A stretch of 40,593 nt of DNA from an uncultured Verrucomicrobiota bacterium (GCA_937871685.1 CALMOL010000128.1:1-40593), one strand, 5' to 3'. Numbered from the stretch's first letter, positions 6,615 to 12,949 are shown. The notes: generated by a model not told the origin, from the sequence alone. Numbers and translations: made by a program.

Positions 6615-6689
6615 TGACCAGTAGCTCAACAGTAGAGCCGCCGGCTGTTAACCGGAAGGCTGATGGTGCGAATCCATCCTGGTCAGCCA
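6615..6689 (+). tRNA. Array tRNA-Asn(GTT)
   Basis: Acceptor TGACCAG/CTGGTCA, TA at 8-9, D-stem GCTC/GAGC with loop AACAGTA, anticodon loop CTGTTAA, T-stem GATGG/CCATC with loop TGCGAAT. Discriminator G (expected for Asn) plus encoded CCA. One of the more standard members. Confidence 0.9.
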
Positions 6690-6697
6690 TTTCCCAT

Positions 6698-6770
6698 TCC
6701 GTCGAGGCGTCCGCAGCGACGCGGCCTGTGGGATGCGGGGCGAACCCCGTCGCAAGCCCGGGCAACGGAT
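6698..6770 (+). tRNA. Array tRNA of uncertain identity
   Basis: Acceptor TCCGTCG/CAACGGA (one mismatch), D-stem GCGTC/GACGC, T-arm CCCGT-CGCAAGC-CCGGG with four pairs. By geometry the anticodon loop is TGGGATG, giving GGA, but a class I shape does not fit serine and Ser(GGA) occurs at 7211. A His GTG reading breaks the stem. Identity unresolved; it may be degenerate. Confidence 0.5.
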
Positions 6771-6782
6771 CGGAGTTTATAC

Positions 6783-7008
6783 CAACATGCAATCGAAGCT
6801 ACAAGATGGCGCATTCCGGCCGTTGTAGAGGCGGCTCTGTCCGCGAATGCGGACGTGCCGCCTGAAGCTTTCTCCCGGGTGGATGCTGCGGGATGCCCAA
6901 CTGGCGTCCACCCAAGAAGGGATCAGAGGCGGCACGTCCGCATTCGCGGACAGAGCCGCCTCTACAACCGGGGACTCGCCGATCTCGCAACTCTGATCGC
7001 GTGTTGGT
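6783..7008 (+). pseudogene. Possible tRNA split by a palindromic insertion
   Basis: Sequences 6783-6821 and 6969-7008 flank the palindrome at 6822-6968. Joined, they give about 79 nt with acceptor CAACATG/CGTGTTG (seven pairs, one wobble), a D-like ATC/GAT arm, and CGATC/GATCG around a ten-base loop in the T-arm position. This looks like a further array tRNA destroyed by insertion. The anticodon cannot be read. Confidence 0.4.
6822..6968. mobile_element. MITE-like palindromic element
   Basis: The arms 6822-6867 and 6923-6968 are near-perfect inverse complements beginning GTTGTAGAGGCGGCTC. The middle also folds on itself (GGGTGGATG with CGTCCACCC). There is no coding capacity. It lies inside the tRNA array. 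A diverged hairpin with AGAGGTGGCG and CCGCCTCT ends occurs at 27049-27092. Confidence 0.8.
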
Positions 7009-7013
7009 TTCAC

Positions 7014-7087
7014 GCGCGAGTAGCTCAGCGGAAGAGAGCGCCAGCGTTCTAATCTGGATGTCGCAGGCTCGAATTCTGCCTTGCGCG
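7014..7087 (+). tRNA. Array tRNA-Arg(TCT)
   Basis: Acceptor GCGCGAG/CTTGCGC, TA at 8-9, D-stem GCTC/GAGC with loop AGCGGAAGA (GG kept), anticodon loop GTTCTAA in a stem with four pairs, T-stem GCAGG/TCTGC with loop CTCGAAT. Discriminator G, no encoded CCA. Confidence 0.82.
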
Positions 7088-7127
7088 TCACCGCCGAGAC
7101 CGAGCCGCGGCCCACGCACATTTTTTC

Positions 7128-7202
7128 GGGTCCATCGTCCAACACGTAGGACAGCCGGCTTTTACCCGGTCGATCTCGGTGCGAATCCGAGTGGGCCCAC
7201 CA
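7128..7202 (+). tRNA. Array tRNA-Lys(TTT)
   Basis: Acceptor GGGTCCA/TGGGCCC, D-stem GTCC/GGAC with loop AACACGTA, anticodon stem GCCGG/CCGGT with loop CTTTTAC, T-stem CTCGG/CCGAG with loop TGCGAAT. Discriminator A (expected for Lys) plus encoded CCA. Confidence 0.88.
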
Positions 7203-7210
7203 CTTTCCCT

Positions 7211-7302
7211 GGATGCCGTAGCGGACAAGCGCGCCGCCGCCGGTTGGAAGCCGGCTGAGACTGCCCCCATGGCGGTCTGCGGTGCAAGTCCGCCGGCATC
7301 CG
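7211..7302 (+). tRNA. Array tRNA-Ser(GGA), long variable arm
   Basis: Acceptor GGATGCC/GGCATCC, anticodon stem GCCGG/CCGGC with loop TTGGAAG, long variable arm GACTGCC/GGCGGTC as required by seryl-tRNA synthetase, T-loop TGCAAGT. Discriminator G, no encoded CCA. Confidence 0.87.
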
Positions 7303-7310
7303 GATTTTTT

Positions 7311-7388
7311 GGGCGCGAGGTGTCAACAGCTTCGCACACACGGCTCTTACCCGTTGAGGCTGGGGTGCAATTCCCCACGCGCCCACCA
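7311..7388 (+). tRNA. Array tRNA-Lys(CTT)
   Basis: Acceptor GGGCGCG/CGCGCCC, D-stem GTGT/ACAC, anticodon loop CTCTTAC closed by ACGG/CCGT, T-stem TGGGG/CCCCA with loop TGCAATT. Discriminator A plus encoded CCA. Confidence 0.83.
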
Positions 7389-7392
7389 CCTT

Positions 7393-7484
7393 GGAGAGTC
7401 AACCGGACAAGCGTGCCGGAACCGCCTCGAAAACGGTTTGGACCTGGGAACAGGTCTGCGGGGCGGGACCGCGACTCTCCGCCA
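7393..7484 (+). tRNA. Array tRNA-Ser(CGA), long variable arm
   Basis: Acceptor GGAGAGT/ACTCTCC, anticodon loop CTCGAAA, variable arm GACCTG-GGAA-CAGGTC, T-stem TGCGG/CCGCG with loop GGCGGGA. Discriminator G plus encoded CCA. Four bases separate it from the preceding tRNA. Confidence 0.87.
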
Positions 7485-7491
7485 TTTCAAC

Positions 7492-7563
7492 GCCGACGTG
7501 GAGGATAATCTCGCCGCCCTTGTAGCGCGGAGGATGCGGGTGAAAGCCCCGCCGCCGGCTCCA
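7492..7563 (+). tRNA. Array tRNA-Thr(TGT)
   Basis: Acceptor GCCGACG/CGCCGGC (one mismatch), D-stem GAG/CTC, anticodon loop CTTGTAG with four stem pairs, T-stem GCGGG/CCCGC with loop TGAAAGC. Discriminator T, as in Thr(CGT), plus encoded CCA. Confidence 0.8.
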
Positions 7564-7574
7564 ATTTTTCAAAA

Positions 7575-7647
7575 GCTCGGGTAGCCCAACCGCAGAGGCA
7601 AGGCGTCGAGAACGCCGCCAGTGAGGGTGCAACTCCCTTCCCGAGCA
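7575..7647 (+). tRNA. Array tRNA-Leu(GAG), class I shape
   Basis: Acceptor GCTCGGG/CCCGAGC, TA at 8-9, D-stem GCC/GGC, anticodon stem GGCG/CGCC with loop TCGAGAA (C33), T-stem GAGGG/CCCTT with loop TGCAACT. Discriminator A, no CCA. The variable loop is about five bases, unlike normal tRNA-Leu. Confidence 0.68.
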
Positions 7648-7660
7648 CTTCTTTTTCAAA

Positions 7661-7732
7661 GTTCCCGAAGCGCAATAGACGCGCGCCGCCCTGCGAAGGC
7701 GGAGGGTGCTGGTGCAACTCCAGCCGGGAACA
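7661..7732 (+). tRNA. Array tRNA-Arg(GCG)
   Basis: Acceptor GTTCCCG/CGGGAAC, D-stem GCGC/GCGC with loop AATAGAC, anticodon stem CCGCC/GGCGG with loop CTGCGAA, T-stem GCTGG/CCAGC with loop TGCAACT. Discriminator A, no encoded CCA. All stems are perfect. Confidence 0.88.
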
Positions 7733-7743
7733 CGCTTTCCCAC

Positions 7744-7814
7744 AGCCCCATGGGGTAACGCAGCACGGCGGTCTTTGAAGCCGTTCGGTGATCGTTCGAG
7801 TCGATCTGGGGCTG
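7744..7814 (+). tRNA. Array tRNA-Gln(TTG)
   Basis: Acceptor AGCCCCA/TGGGGCT, anticodon loop CTTTGAA closed by GCGGT/GCCGT (one wobble at each end), T-stem GATCG/CGATC with standard loop TTCGAGT. Discriminator G (expected for Gln). No CCA; CTTTTC follows. Confidence 0.83.
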
Positions 7815-7823
7815 CTTTTCTCT

Positions 7824-7921
7824 CGGATCGTAAACCGGACAAGCAAGCCGGCGCGCGGTGCTAACGCGACGGACGACGGCCATCCATGCCGTGGTTGAGG
7901 GGCAGGCCCTCTGCGATCCGC
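7824..7921 (+). tRNA. Array tRNA-Ser(GCT), long variable arm
   Basis: Acceptor CGGATCG/CGATCCG, TA at 8-9, anticodon loop GTGCTAA with CGCG/CGCG stem pairs, variable arm ACGGC-CATCCAT-GCCGT, weak T-arm. Discriminator C rather than G. Last gene of the array, 48 bp before the HNH gene. Confidence 0.8.
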
Positions 7922-7969
7922 ATTTTCCCGATGGATGGACACCCGCCGCGCGGCGCCACCACTCTGCCC

Positions 7970-8551
7970 ATGAACCACCTCGACCAAATCACCGTCCTCG
8001 TGCTCAACCGCTCGTGGCAGGCGATCCACGCCAAGACGCCGGCGCAGGCCTTCGTCATGATGGCGTCAGACGCGGCCACCGCGCTCGACATCGAGAACGA
8101 CCGCATGACTCCGGTGCGTTGGGCCGACTGGCTCAAGCTGCCGGTGCGCGAGACCGACGCCCGCGTGCAAACCGCGCGCGGCCCGGTGCGCATTCCCACC
8201 GTGCTCGTGCTCGCCCGCTACGCCAAGGTGCCGCGCCGACGCCCGCGCTTCTCGCTGCGGGCGGTGTGGGAGCGCGACGGCGGCCGCTGCCAATACACCG
8301 GCCGCACGCTGGCGCTGGGCGAGGGCAACATCGACCACGTCCTCCCGCGCTCGCGCGGCGGCCGCACGAGCTGGGACAACTGCGTGCTCGCCGACCGCGC
8401 GGTGAACTCGCGCAAGGGCGACAAGCTCCCCGAAGAGGCGGGCCTCAAGCTCGCGCGCCGGCCGACCATGCCGCCCGCGCTGCCGGCGACGGTCGCGCTG
8501 CGGAACCCAAGGAACATTCCCGAGTGGGATCTCTTCCTGCGGCGCGGTTGA
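7970..8551 (+). CDS. HNH endonuclease family protein
   Basis: A 193-residue protein from ATG 7970; an upstream in-frame start at 7886 would overlap the last tRNA. The N-terminal domain begins VLVLNRSWQAIH and carries a conserved WADWLKLPVRE segment. The nuclease core follows at about 98-150: RAVWERDGGRCQYTGR, then IDHVLPRSRGG with His123 and SWDNCVL with Asn137. It lacks the paired zinc-binding cysteines of some HNH enzymes. The sequence resembles a chromosomal HNH family I have seen in many bacteria, whose substrate is unknown. Lying just after the tRNA array on the same strand, it may share its transcript, a layout also found in phage tRNA clusters. Confidence 0.85.
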   Translation: MNHLDQITVLVLNRSWQAIHAKTPAQAFVMMASDAATALDIENDRMTPVRWADWLKLPVRETDARVQTARGPVRIPTVLVLARYAKVPRRRPRFSLRAVWERDGGRCQYTGRTLALGEGNIDHVLPRSRGGRTSWDNCVLADRAVNSRKGDKLPEEAGLKLARRPTMPPALPATVALRNPRNIPEWDLFLRRG

Positions 8552-8579
8552 GTGCGCCGTGACAACGCTGGATTGCGCA

Positions 8580-8609
8580 CTGCGGCGAGTCTCTTCATTC
8601 TCGCCGCAG
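8580..8609 (+). terminator. Hairpin after HNH gene, weak terminator candidate
   Basis: CTGCGGCGAG and CTCGCCGCAG form a perfect 10-bp stem around a ten-base loop, 29 bp after the HNH stop. There is no T-run, so termination is uncertain. The rest of 8552-8785 shows no clear gene. Confidence 0.4.
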
Positions 8610-8785
8610 CGCCATCTCATCTCGCTCCCGGGCAAGCGTCAGAGGCCGCCAAGGAATTGCGCCCGCCTTCGGCCGGGATTTTTTCTGAGGGGAATTCTGT
8701 CGATCAACCACTCATGGATGAGTGATCTGGTCGCGAGGCTCGAATCCCGATTCTTTCGAGCCGAGCGAGCGACGTCACAGAAATC

Positions 8786-9481
8786 GTGTCCAACCTGCCA
8801 ATGCTTCAGGATTCGCTCTGCCTTTTGTCGAGCAACGATGTCGTCGGCTTGGCAGCGGGAATCCCGGAAGACCGTCATTCATCGGAACAGCCGGCCGACC
8901 AAGCCAGCCGATGGGACGAGATCGACGAGGTCTTTCACCAACTGCTCCCGCGGATGCAGCGCAACGATTTGGCGGCCTGGGACGAGTTCTTCCAGGTCGC
9001 ATGGCCGTTGGTGTTTCGGACGATTTTCCGGCTCTCCGGCAAGTTCACCCACGAGGATGCCGAGGAGATTTCGCAGGACACGCTGGCGACCGTTCACGCG
9101 TCGCTCGATACGTTCCGCGGCGAGAGCAAGTTTCGGGTTTGGATGCTTGGGATCGCTTGGCGAAAGGCCCAGGGCAGAATCGCTCACCAGAATGCCAGGA
9201 AGCGACGAGGCGAGCAGGTCGAACTCGATTCCGAGATCGTGGATGAGGCCGCTTGCCGCCCTTCCGATGCCATCGCGCAAAAGGAGGATTCGGAGAGGAT
9301 CCGATCGGCCCTTGGACGGCTCCAGGATCATTGCCGCGAGGTGATCGAGCTCCGCTACTTTGCCGAGCTTCCATACGACGAGCTGGCCGACCTCTTCGGC
9401 GAAAACGTGAAGACGATTGGCTCCCGGCTTTCCCGCTGCCTCGCCGCCTTGGGAAAGCTCTTCCACGCCTCAAGACGATGA
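8786..9481 (+). CDS. ECF-type RNA polymerase sigma factor
   Basis: A 231-residue protein from GTG 8786, with an alternative ATG at 8801. After a variable N-terminal extension of about 60 residues, region 2 spans roughly 75-140, including the EISQDTLATVHASLDTFRGE stretch that contacts core and the -10 element. Region 4 spans about 180-230 (CREVIELRYF followed by LPYDELADLFG and SRLSRCLAALGKLF), forming the -35-binding helix-turn-helix. Regions 1.2 and 3 are absent, as in ECF factors. The stop codon overlaps the start of a downstream membrane protein gene, the usual arrangement for an ECF sigma and its anti-sigma factor. Confidence 0.85.
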   Translation: MSNLPMLQDSLCLLSSNDVVGLAAGIPEDRHSSEQPADQASRWDEIDEVFHQLLPRMQRNDLAAWDEFFQVAWPLVFRTIFRLSGKFTHEDAEEISQDTLATVHASLDTFRGESKFRVWMLGIAWRKAQGRIAHQNARKRRGEQVELDSEIVDEAACRPSDAIAQKEDSERIRSALGRLQDHCREVIELRYFAELPYDELADLFGENVKTIGSRLSRCLAALGKLFHASRR

Positions 9482-10158
9482 GACCACATGACGATTTCCA
9501 AAGCGATGAGCCTCCGCGGCGAGCTATCCCGCGCCGTGGCTTGGAATGGAATGGTCGGGCAGCGAAGAATCCGGCAGGACATCGCGGCCAACTGCCAGCT
9601 CCCGTGGACGGCGGCGCAGCGTCTGCCCGGCCAGATTGGGAAGGGAGCGCGATGTCCGCGCTCGAGCGGGAGAGGCGCCGGCGGGACGATGATCTGTCGC
9701 CGGAATCGCTGACCATTCCGCCGGTGATTCGAAACCGCTTGCTGCGGCAAGCGTGGGCGGGAAGCGAGGCCGTGGAACGAAGCTTGGCGCCTCGTCGAAC
9801 GTCACCTGCCAGATGGCTCGTCCCGGCGGCCGCGGGCCTGCTTGTGTCGCTCGCGTTTCTGTCCCTGAGGGACAGCACGGATCCGCGTGCTTTCGCGGCC
9901 AAGACGAATGACTCGACCTTGTCGGTCCAAGACTGGGCGTGGGAGGCAAGCTCGCCAGATCCGTTTTCAGGCAACTTGGCTTTTGAGGAAAGCCTCCTCG
10001 CCCGCCTCGGAATCCTCGCGCGAAAGGATGCGGAAGTCTCATTCACGAAGCTCGTTGTGATCGACCGGATGGTCTTGGAGCCGCGGGTGCTCCTTTCCAA
10101 CCGCTTCCGCATGGCCATTGGATTGGATCTGACCGCGATCGAGGCGGATGGGAGCTGA
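9478..10158 (+). CDS. Putative single-pass membrane anti-sigma factor
   Basis: The ATG at 9478 overlaps the sigma stop as ATGA, implying translational coupling. The product has about 226 residues. The N-terminal part is charged and Arg-rich and would be cytoplasmic. One transmembrane segment, WLVPAAAGLLVSLAFLSL, lies near residue 120, followed by a periplasmic domain of about 90 residues. I see no zinc-binding anti-sigma HxxxCxxC motif and do not recognise the family. The role is inferred from topology and coupling. The frame stays open upstream within the sigma gene, but that part is a shadow of the sigma coding sequence. Confidence 0.6.
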   Translation: MRPHDDFQSDEPPRRAIPRRGLEWNGRAAKNPAGHRGQLPAPVDGGAASARPDWEGSAMSALERERRRRDDDLSPESLTIPPVIRNRLLRQAWAGSEAVERSLAPRRTSPARWLVPAAAGLLVSLAFLSLRDSTDPRAFAAKTNDSTLSVQDWAWEASSPDPFSGNLAFEESLLARLGILARKDAEVSFTKLVVIDRMVLEPRVLLSNRFRMAIGLDLTAIEADGS

Positions 10159-10265
10159 TCGCGCGGTAAGCGTGAAAAACCTGCACGCGCCGATGAACGC
10201 GCGGATGGGCGTCACGCCAATCGGCGAACGTTTTCGGATTTCCCGCCCCGCCGGATCGAGTCGCG

Positions 10266-10364
10266 TTTTGGAGGGCGGTGGCAAGCGACAGCGCTTTTGA
10301 CTACAAAGCCGCGCCCTCATGCCAAAGCGGTGTCGCGCTGTCGCTTGCCACCGCACTCCAAAAC
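10266..10364. repeat. Dispersed palindromic repeat A, copy 1
   Basis: Ends TTTGGAG(G/T)GCGGTGGC and GCCACCGCACTCCAAA are inverse complements; the inner arms CAAGCGACAGCG and CGCTGTCGCTTG also pair. Same family as the elements at 15995 and 32034. It lies between the convergent anti-sigma and ompH genes. The rest of 10159-10442 shows no gene. Confidence 0.85.
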
Positions 10365-10442
10365 GTCGGCGACCTTCCGCAAGCCGATCGTAAGGAGAGC
10401 GAGGCTTGGGCAACTTTCGTGATCCTCGACAAGGAGGATGCG

Positions 10443-11066
10443 TCACTTTTTCGGCGTCCCGCCCGGCCGGGCGTCAGCCTTCGGGGCGATGGGCTTGGCC
10501 TTATTCAGCGTCGCCACGGCGTCGGTGGTGAAGTCGAAGGCCTCCTTGCTGAAAAGGATGACCGGCACGCTGCTCAGGCTTTGCCCAGACTTGTCGAAGA
10601 CGAGTTCATACCCGCCTGCCTTTACCCGTTCGCTGACCACCTGCATGATGTCCTCGACGATGGCGTTGCGCATGCGAGTCGCCATCTCCTGGAGATGCCG
10701 TTCACGCGTGGTTTTGAACTCGGTGATCTCACGCTCCAGGTTGCGCACCTCGGCGATCTTGTCGTCGCGCTGCTTCCCCTTCTGCTCGCGCGCGCCGGCG
10801 GAAAGCTCCGGCTTCTCCATGTCGCGGTTGAGGGCGTTGATGTCCTCCAAGACCTTGTTGCGGGCCTCCAGGCGGTCGTCCATCTCCTTTTTGGCCGAGA
10901 GCCGCGACTCGTTCATGCGCGCTTCCGCCTCCTTGGTCTTGAAGTAGTCCTGGAAGACCTTGCTCATATCCACGGTCCCCACCTTCAACTCGGCCTTCGC
11001 CTCACGCGGAGGAATGGCGCAGGCGAGGACAAACGGGAGCGCGAGAAAAGCGATGAGCTTGGACAT
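10443..11066 (-). CDS. OmpH/Skp-family periplasmic chaperone
   Basis: ATG 11066 begins a signal peptide (MSKLIAFLALPFVLACA), followed by LKVGTVDMSKVFQDYFKTKEAE, the typical Skp/OmpH opening with one beta strand before the first long helix. Residues ~40-150 are highly charged and coiled-coil-like, forming the tentacle helices. A C-terminal strand reads YELVFDKSGQSLSSVPVI. At 207 residues it is slightly longer than Skp, with a Pro/Lys-rich tail. Such proteins hold unfolded outer-membrane proteins in the periplasm. It stands alone; no bamA or lpxD neighbours are present. Confidence 0.85.
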   Translation of the reverse strand: MSKLIAFLALPFVLACAIPPREAKAELKVGTVDMSKVFQDYFKTKEAEARMNESRLSAKKEMDDRLEARNKVLEDINALNRDMEKPELSAGAREQKGKQRDDKIAEVRNLEREITEFKTTRERHLQEMATRMRNAIVEDIMQVVSERVKAGGYELVFDKSGQSLSSVPVILFSKEAFDFTTDAVATLNKAKPIAPKADARPGGTPKK

Positions 11067-11406
11067 GAGTTTTTCGAATCTGAGGATTTCGGAGGGAGGG
11101 AGCCCGCGTTGACCCGCGGTCACGCGTTCCCAAATGCGTGAGTGCGAAAACGGCCCGGAGTTCCCTCGCGACTTTCTTCGAAATCATCCCGGCCTTCGAC
11201 GACGCAGCGAGATCCGTGACGGACCCACCAGTGCCGGCGGATCGATTGCACCGTGCTCTGCGGCAGGAAGGCCGTGGACAAGGGCCGGCCCCTTTCCGCC
11301 GCCGCGCCGACTCGGGCAAGCGCTTCCCTCACGGCGTGCCGCGACAGAAGAATGGACGCCGCGCGGAGCTTTGGCGATGCTCGTCCCATCCCGAGACCAT
11401 CGCGCC
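11067..11406. other. Intergenic stretch without recognised feature
   Basis: Between the divergent ompH-like and KTSC genes I see no credible coding region, repeat array or strong hairpin. Several frames are open because of high GC. Promoters for both genes should lie here but I could not pick one out. Confidence 0.4.
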
Positions 11407-11619
11407 ATGGAACGCACCCCTGTGACCTCGTCGTATCTCGAAGCCATCGGCTATTCCTACGACGCGCGGGTGCTCGAGGTCGAGTTTCGCGCCGGCGGCG
11501 TTTACCAATACGATGGCGTCCCGGAGAACCGCTACGAGGCCCTCATGCGCGCGAGATCGAAGGGGCGATACTTCCGCGCCCAAATCAAGGATCGGTTTCC
11601 CACCCGGAAAGTGGGCTGA
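11407..11619 (+). CDS. KTSC-domain protein
   Basis: A 70-residue protein from ATG 11407 that is essentially one KTSC domain: VTSSYLEAIGYSYDARVLEV, then FRAGGVYQYDGVP and YEALMRARSKGRYF. These match the conserved features of this small domain, which takes its name from a Lys-Thr-Ser-Cys pattern in some members and is often fused to lysyl-tRNA synthetase or found alone. Its biochemical role is not established. Larger overlapping frames in the region are shadows. Confidence 0.8.
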   Translation: MERTPVTSSYLEAIGYSYDARVLEVEFRAGGVYQYDGVPENRYEALMRARSKGRYFRAQIKDRFPTRKVG

Positions 11620-11787
11620 AGGAAGCGCGACGGGCTGCTCACTCGCGACGCGGCGCGGAGGCACGGGCCGCAGCCCGCTCCCCACCGAACTCCAAATCCT
11701 CTCTGCCACCGGGCGGCGCGTCCCCCGCGAGAGGCCGCCGGCGGGTTGGACGCCGGACGGGGTTCAAGCGCCGCCACGCGCGTGAGA

Positions 11788-12741
11788 TCAGGGCAGCTCG
11801 TAAACTTCCACGAGCGCGGTGCCGGGCACGTTGTTAGCCGAGGAAATCACCGCGGTGAACGGGCCGGCCGGCAGGGTGAGGATGGAGGCTGCCTCGTTGG
11901 CGTTCGTCGGCGCGAGGCCCAGCGACTGGATCTCGGCGGCGGCGGCGTCGGCCTGCCAGTCGTCGTTGCCGCCCACCAGTTGGCCGGCGGAGTTGAAGAC
12001 CTGGAAGCTCGGGTTGGCCAGCGGGTTGGCGACGCGGCTCGCGGACAGGGACGGACCGAGAGCACGGATCAGCACGCGCTTGGTGTCGGCGCCCTGGATG
12101 ACGAAGCCGGCGATCATGCGGTCGTCGCCCGCCTCGACCTTGCCGCGGGTGGACAAGTTGATGAGGCGGCGCGTGGTGGCCGGAGCCGTCTGCGTGAGGC
12201 CGGTCACGGCGTAGGAGTCGATGCGGCCGTCGAGCTGGCCGTTGTCGGAGCGGAATTCGATGGTGCGCTTGTTGTCGAAGGCCGTGGCCGGGAACTGCTG
12301 CACGGGCAGCGCGGTGGAGGAAAGGAGCGCCACGTTGTTGGACTCGAGGCGCGTCTTCACCTTGATGTTGTTGAAGCCGTTGACGGTGAAGCGCGAGTCG
12401 TTCTCGAACTCGTAGCCGTCCTCGGTGGCACCGTTGGTGATCTCGATGGTGGTGCCGGTGGTGGAGAAGGTGTAGTCCCCCACGAGGAAGGAGAACGGCG
12501 CGGCCGAGGTTTCGAACTTGCCCCCGGTGGCGGAGGGATCGCGGTCCGGCGCGGCGAGGTCCACCTGCGTGGTGAGCACGAAGGTGGTGCCGGCGACGAC
12601 GGTGGAGTTCCACGCGCCGGACACGGAGGTGACCGTGCCGCGCACGGTGATGACCTGGAAGTCAGCGGCGCGCAGGAACGCGAAGGGCAAAGCGAGAAGG
12701 GCGCCGGCGACGATGGGACGGAGGAGACAAGGAAGGGGCAT
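11788..12741 (-). CDS. Secreted protein with Verrucomicrobiota-type C-terminal domain
   Basis: ATG 12741 opens a signal peptide (MPLPCLLRPIVAGALLALPF, cleavage near AFLRAAD). Residues ~27-190 are beta-rich with Thr/Ser repeats and no catalytic motif. The last ~125 residues begin RRLINLSTRGKVEAGDDRMI, continue with a VLIRALGPSL segment and end LVEVYELP. I recognise this module from many secreted proteins of Opitutaceae and relatives, where it appears as a conserved C-terminal domain; its function is unproven and may be surface sorting. The GTAAC-N6-GTTAC palindrome at 12918-12933 is 177 bp upstream and suggests control by the adjacent two-component system. Confidence 0.72.
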   Translation of the reverse strand: MPLPCLLRPIVAGALLALPFAFLRAADFQVITVRGTVTSVSGAWNSTVVAGTTFVLTTQVDLAAPDRDPSATGGKFETSAAPFSFLVGDYTFSTTGTTIEITNGATEDGYEFENDSRFTVNGFNNIKVKTRLESNNVALLSSTALPVQQFPATAFDNKRTIEFRSDNGQLDGRIDSYAVTGLTQTAPATTRRLINLSTRGKVEAGDDRMIAGFVIQGADTKRVLIRALGPSLSASRVANPLANPSFQVFNSAGQLVGGNDDWQADAAAAEIQSLGLAPTNANEAASILTLPAGPFTAVISSANNVPGTALVEVYELP

Positions 12742-12917
12742 GGCGAACGAAGGGATGGGCGGGTTGCGTTGATGGAGGCGGAAATGCGGGCGCAAAGGGC
12801 GGCGGCCCCGGGGCATCGAAAATCCGCGCGGATGCCGGCGAGAAGTCCGGCGCGCCCAAGGGAAAGCGCGATGGATGCCAAGCTGTCGTCCGCCCCCCGT
12901 TCCGCGAGAAGGCAACG

Positions 12918-12933
12918 GTAACGCGCTTGTTAC
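12918..12933. promoter_or_regulatory. Candidate response-regulator operator, site 1
   Basis: GTAAC-GCGCTT-GTTAC, a palindrome identical in half-sites and spacing to the one at 15041-15056. The flanks also agree (GGCAA upstream, TTT and GCGG downstream). It lies between the histidine kinase 3' end and the start of the secreted protein gene. Confidence 0.6.
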
Positions 12934-12949
12934 TTTTGGCGGGCCGCCC

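Noticed and set aside
6698..6770. tRNA-His(GTG)
   Set aside because: CTGTGGG contains GTG, but centring it breaks four of five anticodon-stem pairs; the gene is left unassigned.
3445..8760. Genomic island bounded by tRNA-Met attachment sites
   Set aside because: I looked for a second copy of the tRNA-Met 3' end beyond the HNH gene. The sequence near 8730-8755 is only vaguely tRNA-like and there is no integrase, so no att pair is claimed.
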